From an uncultured Sphingomonas sp. (GTDB lineage: Bacteria > Pseudomonadota > Alphaproteobacteria > Sphingomonadales > Sphingomonadaceae): 64,000 nucleotides of DNA. Both the position numbers and the translations under genes were made by a program. The DNA is taken from NCBI GenBank assembly GCA_934555855.1, contig CAKTFL010000002.1:8847-72846 (forward strand). Direction: 5' to 3'. Of this stretch, positions 57,693 to 64,000 are shown one piece after another; position 1 is the first letter of the stretch, and the number at the start of each line of letters is the position of its first letter. A model generated the notes under the pieces. That model was not told the DNA's origin, ran no database searches, and saw nothing but the letters and a program-made list of their open reading frames with translations.

Positions 57693-58050
57693 CCGGCGCC
57701 GACGCCTGCGGGCCGCGGCGTTCTTACTGCTTTCGCAACGACGCTTACTCCGGCTGCAACCTGTATGCCTTCAGCGGCCGCCTCTCGCCGCCGCCCAAAG
57801 CTTCCGCTCCGGCGTCAGTTCGCGAAGAAGCCGTTGCGGCTGATCGCGGCGGTGGGCCCGCTTGACGTCCTGCTGATACCGCTCGGCCGTGCAGCTCCTC
57901 CGGCACGGTCAAGTGGCCACCACTACTAGCTGAAGGTACGGGGGAGCACGGCGCCGGGCGCGAAGCTCCCCATCCCCAAGCCGATCTACAGCGCAAATTC
58001 CAAGGCGCGCACCCGAACATCCGATCCGCCGGCAAAGGCGCAGAGCCAAG

Positions 58051-58078
58051 TTGACAGGCTTCGGGTTACCGGTAACAT
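58051..58078 (+). promoter_or_regulatory. Putative promoter of the TonB receptor gene
   Basis: TTGACA (58051-58056) is followed 16 bp later by TAACAT (58073-58078). The -35 box is perfect. The perfect palindrome at 58065-58076 lies in the spacer and overlaps the -10 box, which fits repression by the LacI protein encoded downstream. Confidence 0.55.
58065..58076. promoter_or_regulatory. Candidate LacI-family operator, perfect 12-bp palindrome
   Basis: GTTACCGGTAAC is a perfect palindrome with a central CG, the form expected for LacI/GalR-type operators. It sits between the -35 and -10 boxes of the TonB receptor gene. The regulator is probably the LacI protein encoded at 61463-62551. Confidence 0.6.
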
Positions 58079-58140
58079 CTATCGAAAATAAGAATAGGCG
58101 GCCACCGGATCATGGGCGGATCGCTAATCGGGAGAGGAAA

Positions 58141-61100
58141 ATGAAGAAGCGTACGCGGCGCCTTTGCGCCTTTTCGGCTTTCCTGTCGGCCGGCACCGCC
58201 TGGCCCGCGCTGGCGCAGACCATGCCCGATCCGGCAGGCAGTGGGCCCACCGCATCGTCCAGCAGCAGCGCCACGGCCCAGCCGCGGGCGGATGAGGAAA
58301 CCGGCGCGGGCCAGACCGCGCCGACGCAGATCGATTCCACGGCCCAGGCGCCGGCCGACCCCTCGGCCACCGGCAACGAGGAGATCGTCGTCACCGGCTA
58401 TCGCGCCTCCCTGCAGAGCCAGACCAACGCCAAGCGCAACTCCATCGGCTTCAGCGATTCGATCTTTGCCGAAGATATCGGCAAGTTCCCCGACACCAAC
58501 ATCGCCGAATCCGTAAACCGCATCCCCGGCGTCACCATTGCGCGCGAAGTCACCGGGGAAGGCTCCAACGTCGCCATTCGTGGGCTGGGCACCAACTTCA
58601 CCCGCGTCCTGCTGAACGGTGCGCCGGTGGCGGTCGCCTCCGTACGGTTCGACGCGCAGGGCACCAATCGCGAAGTCGATCTGGATCTGCTGCCGACCGA
58701 ATTGTTCACCCAGCTGACGGTCAGCAAGACGCCCACGGCCAGCCAAGTGGAAGGCGGCGCGGCCGGCACCGTGAACCTGCGTTCGGCGCGGCCGTTCGAC
58801 AATCCCAAACCCTATGTCAGCTATGGGCTGCAGGGGTCCAAGGTCAGCGCGGCGGACAAATGGGGCTATCGCGGCCATGTTCTGGCCAGCGCGACCTTTG
58901 GCGATTTCGGCATCCTGGTGGGCGGCGCGGCCGTCCGCAACGAGTTCCGGGTGAACGGGTTCGAGACGATCGGCTGGACCAATCCCAACCTCACCGCGAG
59001 CCAGAATACCAATCCCGTCCGCAACGCAACCGGCGGCGGCAATTTCACCATCCCCGGAACGGTCCCGGTCAATGCCGGCAACGGGCTCACCGCCGGCACG
59101 ATCATCGACCAGGCATTCCTGCTCCGCAACAATCCCGGCGCCACGATCGACCAGATCGACAACGGCCTGCTGCCGCGCCTGGGGCGTCCTCGTACCGAAG
59201 GGGGGCATCGCCAGCGGTACAACGGCCTGGTCTCGCTGGAATGGCGGCCGAGCGATGCGTTCCACTTCTACGTGGACGGCATGTATGCCCGGCGCACCAC
59301 CGAGTTCACCCGCACGTCCATGAACTGGGCGGTGCGCAACGGCGCGGCCATCCCGCTCAACACCACCTACGATCGGACGGACTGCGCCACCGGCTGCGTC
59401 GTGACCGGCGGCACCTATGCCAATTCGCAATTCTTCCTCGAATATCGTCCGTTCCACGACAAGCAGCATTTTTGGGGCGTAAACCCGGGCATCGAGTTCC
59501 AGGTGAACGACCGGATCAAGGGCGACTTCCAGGCGAACTACACCAAAAGCAAGTTCCGGCGCGAAAGCCCGACCGTGCTGGTGACGACGCCGGTGAACAG
59601 CGGCGCCACCGTGACATACGCCAACAATGGCGGTCTTCCCGACATCACCTCCAGCCTCGACCTCAACGATCCCGCCAATTTCGGCTGGGCCGGCGGCGGA
59701 CGCGTCAACCTGAACGGGGAAGAGCGCCGGACCGAGACCAAGGGCATTCGCGGCAGCCTGCTGTTCGGCGATGCGGAGCGTTTCAGCGTGCGCGTGGGCG
59801 GCGCCTACGACGATACGCAGCGCCGGATCACGCCGTTCGACAACACCAATCCCTGGTCCAACGCCATTTGCGGCAACGGCCCCAGCGTGACCTTGCCCGC
59901 GCCCAACACCGCCACCACGCCGTGCACCGGCCTGAACGAACCCGGCGCCGCCGCCCCCGCCGGCTTCCCCGCTTATCCGGGCTATGGCACCAACTACAGC
60001 GCCGGCTTCCCGCCGATCACCTATGCCGGCTCCCTGATCCCGACCGCCGCGGTGCCGGGCTTCCTGCAACCGGGCGGCAACGGCTTCATCACGGTCGACT
60101 GGAACAAGTTCCGTCAGGCGACCGGCTATGACGCGTTGCTGGGCGAGGCGCAGGAAACCGGCCAGTCCGCCAGCAGCGCCAATGGCGGCCTGATCCGCGA
60201 AAAGGTGACCGGCACCTTTGCCGAGGCGAACGGCATCTTCGATATCGGCGACAATACGCTGCGCCTGAACGGGGGGCTGCGCTATGTTCGCACCGCGCAG
60301 ATCGTGGGCGGCCGCATCAGCGTTCCCGATCCGCGCAACACGCTGGCCAGCGGGGCGCAGTTGCCCGATGGCGGACGCTATCCCAACAGCATCATCTTTC
60401 CGCGCACCAAGACGCTGTATTCCAACTTCCTGCCATCGGCCAATTTGGCCTTCGACTTCGCCGGCAAGGCGGTGGCGCGCGCGTCCCTGTCCCGCACGCT
60501 GACGCGGCCGAACCCCAATGCGCTGCTGCCGGGCGCCAGCTTCGTCGCGCCGTCAGCCGACATCGGCACGATCGGCAACCAGGAACTCGATCCCTACATT
60601 TCCGACAATATCGACCTGGGCTTCGAATATTATACCGGGCGTGAAGGCGTGATCGCCGTAGCGGCCTTCCGCAAGTCGATCACCGGCTTCACGGTGAACG
60701 GCACGCGCACCGTGCCCTTCTCCACCCTGGAGCCGTTCGGCATCACCATCGAGTCGCTGACCCAGGCGCAGCGCGATGCCCTGACCGCGCGGGCACAGCC
60801 GGGGCAGGCCCTGCGCGACGTCAACATCGACCTTCAGCAGCAGGTCAATTCCGACGGCAAGCTGATCGTCAACGGACTGGAATTCCAGGTCACCCAGCCG
60901 CTCGATTTCCTGACCCAATATGTCGGTCTGTCCGGCCTCGGCGTGCAGGCGAACCTGACCCTGATCGACCAGAAGGGCCGGGGCGCGGGTGCCCCCGCCA
61001 CCGCGCTCGGCGTGGCGCCGACGACCTATACGCTGACCGGCTATTATGAAGCGCACGGTATCTCGGCTCGCCTGACCTACACGTTCAACGAAGGGTCGCA

Positions 61101-61350
61101 GGGCGTGCTGCCCGGCGAAAACGGCCTCCCGGCGGCCGCGTATTACGGGCGCGACTACGGCCAGCTGGATTTCTCCGGCAATGTCGATCTCGGCAAGATC
61201 TTCGACCGGGACTACCTGCCGACACTGGTGCTGAACGTGATCAACATTACCAAGGAACCGCAGAGCAGCTATTTCCAATACCAGAACGCGACCTTCAACC
61301 AATATAATCCGGGCCGGACCGTGCTGGTCGGCATCCGCGGCCGCTTCTGA
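58141..61350 (+). CDS. TonB-dependent receptor, large oligosaccharide-type
   Basis: The 1069-residue outer-membrane receptor has a signal peptide (LCAFSAFLSAGTAWPALAQ, about residues 8-26), a Ser/Ala/Thr-rich spacer, a TonB box (EEIVVTG near residue 80) and a plug domain with DTNIAESVNRIPGVTI, RGLGTNFTRVLLNG and GTVNLRSARP. The barrel ends NPGRTVLVGIRGRF with a terminal Phe. This size and plug sequence are typical of sphingomonad and xanthomonad receptors for plant- or algal-derived glycans. Regulation by LacI is suggested by the palindrome in its promoter and the LacI gene convergent downstream. Imported sugar may be passed to the MFS transporter encoded nearby. Confidence 0.94.
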   Translation: MKKRTRRLCAFSAFLSAGTAWPALAQTMPDPAGSGPTASSSSSATAQPRADEETGAGQTAPTQIDSTAQAPADPSATGNEEIVVTGYRASLQSQTNAKRNSIGFSDSIFAEDIGKFPDTNIAESVNRIPGVTIAREVTGEGSNVAIRGLGTNFTRVLLNGAPVAVASVRFDAQGTNREVDLDLLPTELFTQLTVSKTPTASQVEGGAAGTVNLRSARPFDNPKPYVSYGLQGSKVSAADKWGYRGHVLASATFGDFGILVGGAAVRNEFRVNGFETIGWTNPNLTASQNTNPVRNATGGGNFTIPGTVPVNAGNGLTAGTIIDQAFLLRNNPGATIDQIDNGLLPRLGRPRTEGGHRQRYNGLVSLEWRPSDAFHFYVDGMYARRTTEFTRTSMNWAVRNGAAIPLNTTYDRTDCATGCVVTGGTYANSQFFLEYRPFHDKQHFWGVNPGIEFQVNDRIKGDFQANYTKSKFRRESPTVLVTTPVNSGATVTYANNGGLPDITSSLDLNDPANFGWAGGGRVNLNGEERRTETKGIRGSLLFGDAERFSVRVGGAYDDTQRRITPFDNTNPWSNAICGNGPSVTLPAPNTATTPCTGLNEPGAAAPAGFPAYPGYGTNYSAGFPPITYAGSLIPTAAVPGFLQPGGNGFITVDWNKFRQATGYDALLGEAQETGQSASSANGGLIREKVTGTFAEANGIFDIGDNTLRLNGGLRYVRTAQIVGGRISVPDPRNTLASGAQLPDGGRYPNSIIFPRTKTLYSNFLPSANLAFDFAGKAVARASLSRTLTRPNPNALLPGASFVAPSADIGTIGNQELDPYISDNIDLGFEYYTGREGVIAVAAFRKSITGFTVNGTRTVPFSTLEPFGITIESLTQAQRDALTARAQPGQALRDVNIDLQQQVNSDGKLIVNGLEFQVTQPLDFLTQYVGLSGLGVQANLTLIDQKGRGAGAPATALGVAPTTYTLTGYYEAHGISARLTYTFNEGSQGVLPGENGLPAAAYYGRDYGQLDFSGNVDLGKIFDRDYLPTLVLNVINITKEPQSSYFQYQNATFNQYNPGRTVLVGIRGRF

Positions 61351-61363
61351 TCCGCACCCCATG

Positions 61364-61391
61364 CAGGCGACCGGCCGGGATCGGTCGCCTG
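61364..61391. terminator. Hairpin between the convergent TonB receptor and lacI genes
   Basis: CAGGCGACCG (61364-61373) and CGGTCGCCTG (61382-61391) form a perfect 10-bp stem with an 8-nt loop, 14 bases after the receptor stop. No long T-run follows on either strand, but position between convergent genes fits a shared, possibly bidirectional terminator. Confidence 0.6.
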
Positions 61392-61462
61392 TTCGCGCCC
61401 CCTCCTGCTGAAGAGTCCGCGGCGGCGGTTCGGGCCACGGCCTGCCGCCGTCGAGGCGACGT

Positions 61463-62551
61463 CTAGCGGGAAAATCCAGCCGCGCTGATGCCCACGGCCG
61501 CATGGCGGCTTTGCCCACGCGGCGGGGCGTCCGATTGCCTGCGCACCAGCGTGTGCGACAGATAGGGGGTGCCTTGCTCCGGCATCTTCCCGCCCGTGAC
61601 CTGGGACAGGATCATGTGCAACGCGTTGCGCGTCACCTCGAACGTCGGGTGGCGGATCGTGGTCAGGGTCGGCCAGATCGTGGTCGCCAGCGAGGAATCG
61701 TCATAGCCGCAGACCGACAGGTCGCTGGGCACGTCCAGGCCGCGTCGGTGCGCGACGGCGATCGTCGCCGCCGCCATGTCGTCATTGCTGGCGAAGATCG
61801 CCGTCGGCTGGTCGGCTAGCCCGATCAGCCGTTCGGCCGCGTGCAGCCCGGATTGATAGGTATACAGCCCCTTGGCCACCAGGGCAGGATCGGCACGAAG
61901 ACCTGCCTCCGCCAACGCGTCGCGGAAGCCCGCCAGCCGCAGGTCCGCCGACGCATAATGGTCGTCGCCCGCGATAAAGCCGATGCGACGGTGGCCGATC
62001 GCAATCAGATGCTGGGTCATGGCCCGCGCCGCCACGCGTTCATCCACGCCGACCGACATGATCCGCCCGCTTTGCCGGTGCGATCCCGTTGCCACGATTG
62101 CGATGCCGGCGGCGGCGAGACGATCGGTCAGATCCTGCTCGTCGGCCAAGGGCGGCGGCAGGATCACCGCCCGCACCCGGTTTTCGACAAGCTCCTGCAC
62201 CGCCGCCTCATGCTCGTCGGGACTGGCCACGCCACGCACGATCAGGCTCGCATGTGCCTTTGTGGTATGGTGGAGCAGATGGACCAGGAACTCCCCCAGC
62301 GATCCCGGATTGGGGAAACGGTGCAACAGGCCGACCCGGATATGCTCGGCCCCTGACAATGCGCGGGCCACCGGGTTGGGCGAAAACTTCAGCGCCGCAA
62401 TCGCATCCTCGACCAGCTGGCGGGTTTCACCCGTGACGACCTTGTCGCCATTGATGACCCTGGACACCGTGGTGTGCGAAACCCCCGCATGACGGGCGAC
62501 GTCCCGGAGCGTCGCGATCCTGACGCCACTCTTGTCCTGCCGCCGTGCCAA
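61463..62551 (-). CDS. LacI-family transcriptional regulator
   Basis: From the TTG at 62551 the protein has 362 residues, close to the family norm of 340-350. The LacI HTH starts near residue 12: ATLRDVARHAGVSHTTVSR followed by VINGDKVVTGETRQLV with the hinge helix region NPVARALSG. The effector domain has RRIGFIAGDDHYASADLR and the FASNDDMAAATIAVAHRRG segment common to sugar-binding LacI proteins. An in-frame ATG at 62743 would add 64 unusual Arg-rich residues, so I prefer the later start, although its ribosome site is weak. It probably represses the TonB receptor through the palindrome at 58065-58076. Confidence 0.87.
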   Translation of the reverse strand: MARRQDKSGVRIATLRDVARHAGVSHTTVSRVINGDKVVTGETRQLVEDAIAALKFSPNPVARALSGAEHIRVGLLHRFPNPGSLGEFLVHLLHHTTKAHASLIVRGVASPDEHEAAVQELVENRVRAVILPPPLADEQDLTDRLAAAGIAIVATGSHRQSGRIMSVGVDERVAARAMTQHLIAIGHRRIGFIAGDDHYASADLRLAGFRDALAEAGLRADPALVAKGLYTYQSGLHAAERLIGLADQPTAIFASNDDMAAATIAVAHRRGLDVPSDLSVCGYDDSSLATTIWPTLTTIRHPTFEVTRNALHMILSQVTGGKMPEQGTPYLSHTLVRRQSDAPPRGQSRHAAVGISAAGFSR

Positions 62552-62922
62552 GCTCTTTTGCCCCCGCCGTCGATGCCGCCGTCCGTCGCCGGAGGCGCAG
62601 CGCCGACCCGCCGTCCACGTCCGTTGCCCGATCTGCCGACCATCATGGATCGGGCCATGTGGATGCATGCACGATGCGGCGAACTCCGACAAGCGCGCCG
62701 CCTGCGCCGGGTCCGCAAGTCCGGACCTTACAGACGCGTCCATCGCGCAAGCAGCGGCAGCAGGAATTGCGCCCTGCCCGCCAGACGTATGGCGGCCGCG
62801 GCGATCAGCGGTCGCTCCGCGCTATGCCAGGCGGTCCGCCACCGCCGCACGCCGAACTGATGGGCTTTCGCCCGGCAAACGCGCGCGAAGGACAAACGTC
62901 TTATTGGACGCTGACGTAACAG
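62552..62922. other. Spacer upstream of lacI
   Basis: No gene is supported in these 371 bp. It must contain the lacI promoter, but no clear -35/-10 pair was recognised. The GC-rich frames here encode Arg/Ala-rich text without family character. Confidence 0.5.
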
Positions 62923-62957
62923 AAAAGGGCACGGCCCGCTGGTGCAGACCGTGCCCT
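62923..62957 (-). terminator. Intrinsic terminator of the MBG-repeat surface protein gene
   Basis: On the minus strand a perfect 8-bp stem (GGGCACGG/CCGTGCCC, at 62949-62956 and 62927-62934) with a 14-nt loop is followed by TTTTCTGTT. It lies about 40 bp after the stop of the leftward surface-protein gene, a classic rho-independent terminator position. Confidence 0.8.
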
Positions 62958-62997
62958 CCCGTCATCGATCAGCGCGACACCCCATCGCGCCTTTCGA

Positions 62998-64000
62998 TCA
63001 CTTGGCGGTGAAGCGCATATTCGGCGCAATCACCCTGTTCGCCGCATGCGGGAGACCACTTCCCAGCTGCGTCGAGCAGTCTTGTCCGCCGGCACCCGCC
63101 CGGCAGGTCTGATCGAGGCCGGTCTGGCTGGCGGAGCGTGCAAGAGCGTTTGCGCTCTCCGCGCCATCCACATCGACCGTGCCGTAGGTCACCCGGACCG
63201 AGGTCGGGGTGCCGGGTAGGCGAGCGGCCCCGTTGAAGCCGTAGGCCGAATAAGCGTCGAACCCTTCAACCGAACCGGACGGAAGCGTTGCCAGGAGCGG
63301 CGTCCGCGCCGGAATGGTGCGGGTGACCTGCTCAGCCATGCGACCTGCCGCCGCAACCACCGCCGGGGTGATCGGATTGATGCCCGGATTGCCGGTGCTC
63401 GGGGTCGTCGGGGTCGTGCCCGGATTGTCCGTGCTCGGAGTGGTCGGGGTCGTGCCCGGGTTGCCCGTGCTCGGGGTCGTCGGGGTCGTGCCCGGATTGT
63501 CCGTGCTCGGGGTCGTCGGGGTCGTGCCCGGATTGTCCGTGCTCGGAGTGGTCGGGGTCGTGCCCGGATTGTCCGTGCTCGGGATCGTCGGGGTCGTGCC
63601 CGGATTGTCCGTGCTCGGGGTCGTCGGGGTCGTGCCCGGATTGTCCGTGCTCGGGGTCGTCGGGGTCGTGCCCGGGTTGCCCGTGCTCGGGGTCGTCGGG
63701 GTCGTGCCCGGGTTGCCCGTGCTCGGGATCGTCGGGGTCGTGCCTGGGTTGCCCGTGCTCGGGATCGTCGGGGTTGGGGCCGGCTGAACCGGGGTGCCGG
63801 TATTCGCAGTGCCTTGGATCGTCATCTCACCCGGCGTGAAGGTCACGTCGTAGTTCGAGCCGGCGGACAGGGTTCCTGCGTTGATGGCGTAGGTGCCTGC
63901 CGCTTCGCCGCGGATGCGCTCCACCGATCCGGTCATGCTGTCACCAGCGACCATGCCGTCACCTGCCACCGTGTAGGAGAAGGTGGGATCGGTATAGCCC
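62998..64000 (-). CDS. MBG-domain surface/adhesin-like protein with Pro/Thr repeats, N-terminus outside window
   Basis: The frame runs from the stop at 62998-63000 to the window edge without interruption, so the 334 residues seen are the C-terminal part of a larger protein. The first part (GYTDPTFSYTVAG, then GTYAINAGTLSAGSNYDVTF) is an MBG-type domain, common in filamentous-haemagglutinin-like adhesins of Gram-negative bacteria. Eleven 12-residue repeats (PSTGNPGTTPTT-like) follow, then a C-terminal region of about 120 residues with two Cys close to the end (DQTCRAGAGGQDCSTQ). It is probably exported or surface-exposed by a two-partner system; no partner is in the window. Repeats may vary in number between strains. 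Confidence 0.8.
   Translation of the reverse strand, partial: GYTDPTFSYTVAGDGMVAGDSMTGSVERIRGEAAGTYAINAGTLSAGSNYDVTFTPGEMTIQGTANTGTPVQPAPTPTIPSTGNPGTTPTIPSTGNPGTTPTTPSTGNPGTTPTTPSTDNPGTTPTTPSTDNPGTTPTIPSTDNPGTTPTTPSTDNPGTTPTTPSTDNPGTTPTTPSTGNPGTTPTTPSTDNPGTTPTTPSTGNPGINPITPAVVAAAGRMAEQVTRTIPARTPLLATLPSGSVEGFDAYSAYGFNGAARLPGTPTSVRVTYGTVDVDGAESANALARSASQTGLDQTCRAGAGGQDCSTQLGSGLPHAANRVIAPNMRFTAK
63382..63777. repeat. Eleven tandem 36-bp repeats in the surface protein gene
   Basis: The unit encodes PST(G/D)NPGTTPT(T/I) on the minus strand. Units differ mainly at one Gly/Asp codon and one Thr/Ile codon, and the last (leftmost) unit has diverged to GINPIT. The low divergence suggests recent expansion by slippage or recombination. 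Opposite-strand frames through the repeat are a by-product. Confidence 0.85.

Larger units (their letters stand above)
57693..58140. other. Long gene-free region upstream of the TonB receptor
   Basis: These 448 bp hold no gene that I can support. Recognisable features are confined to the right end: the promoter and palindrome at 58051-58078 and a GAGAGG ribosome site before 58141. A TTG-initiated extension of the receptor frame to 58051 would start inside the -35 box and is not a real start. Confidence 0.6.

Noticed and set aside
58051..58140. TTG-initiated N-terminal extension of the TonB receptor
   Set aside because: The TTG is the start of the -35 box, and the extension would bury the signal peptide that begins at 58141.
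58066..60069. 667-codon open frame antisense to the TonB receptor gene
   Set aside because: GC-rich third positions keep the reverse frame open. The translation has no recognisable family and lies fully inside a well-supported gene.
63314..63787. Repetitive open frame (VGVVPGL repeats) on the plus strand
   Set aside because: It is the reverse reading of the Pro/Thr repeat array; the minus strand carries the MBG domain and a proper terminator.

Overview
The window is about 48 kb of an integrative and conjugative element (ICE) followed by 16 kb of host chromosome. The GC-rich sequence, the TonB receptor/LacI/MFS sugar locus and the Trb-type transfer genes point to an alphaproteobacterium of the Sphingomonadales (Sphingomonas or a relative). 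This assignment rests on gene content and protein character, not on a 16S gene, which is absent.

ICE backbone. From the left edge: the 3' part of a RepA-type replication initiator, a three-copy iteron-like repeat and a perfect hairpin, parA, a small ribbon-helix-helix protein, a DUF2840 protein, traF (S26 peptidase), a DUF736 protein, a lytic transglycosylase and a DUF3363-type relaxase (1-5792). The second backbone block (21447-33650) is traG (VirD4 coupling protein), a CopG-like protein, trbB-C-D-E-J-K-L-F-G-I and a DUF2274 protein, mostly linked by ATGA-type overlaps. The right end is a tyrosine recombinase (46307-47803) and a 45-nt copy of the 3' end of a tRNA-Thr(GGT) gene (47985-48029), read as the element-chromosome junction. 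The other junction, with the intact tRNA gene, must lie left of the window.

Cargo 1 (6069-20989) lies between the relaxase and traG. It starts with a decayed IS5-family element, then an enoyl-CoA hydratase-like gene, a two-headed TetR regulator, a quinone-oxidoreductase-like MDR protein, an NmrA-like protein, an SDR, three aldo/keto reductases, a LysR regulator and a run of mostly exported enzymes (carboxylesterase, two hydroxynitrile-lyase-type cupins, a tandem carboxymuconolactone decarboxylase-like protein, an SMP-30-like lactonase and a Tat-exported aldo/keto reductase). It looks like a catabolic or detoxification module; the substrate cannot be read from the sequence.

Cargo 2 (33657-46229) lies between the trb operon and the integrase. 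It holds a leftward operon (MipA/OmpV outer-membrane protein, fumarylacetoacetase-fold lipoprotein, HSL-type hydrolase, LysR), a divergent LytTR membrane regulator overlapping a TetR gene, a DUF3313-like lipoprotein, an unknown 139-aa protein and a complete RND efflux system (adaptor, pump, outer-membrane factor).

Chromosome (48030-64000). A large-subunit catalase (katE); a leftward ROK kinase-cutC-sugar MFS group; the conserved GDSL esterase / ABC ATPase / ABC permease trio; a large TonB-dependent receptor whose promoter contains a perfect LacI-type palindrome; a LacI regulator; and the 3' part of an MBG-domain surface protein with eleven 12-residue Pro/Thr-rich repeats.

The most unusual points are the integrase with a C-terminal excisionase-like helix-turn-helix, the single-chain double TetR protein, the largely exported enzyme cluster with paralogous cupins, and the fumarylacetoacetase-fold lipoprotein next to MipA.
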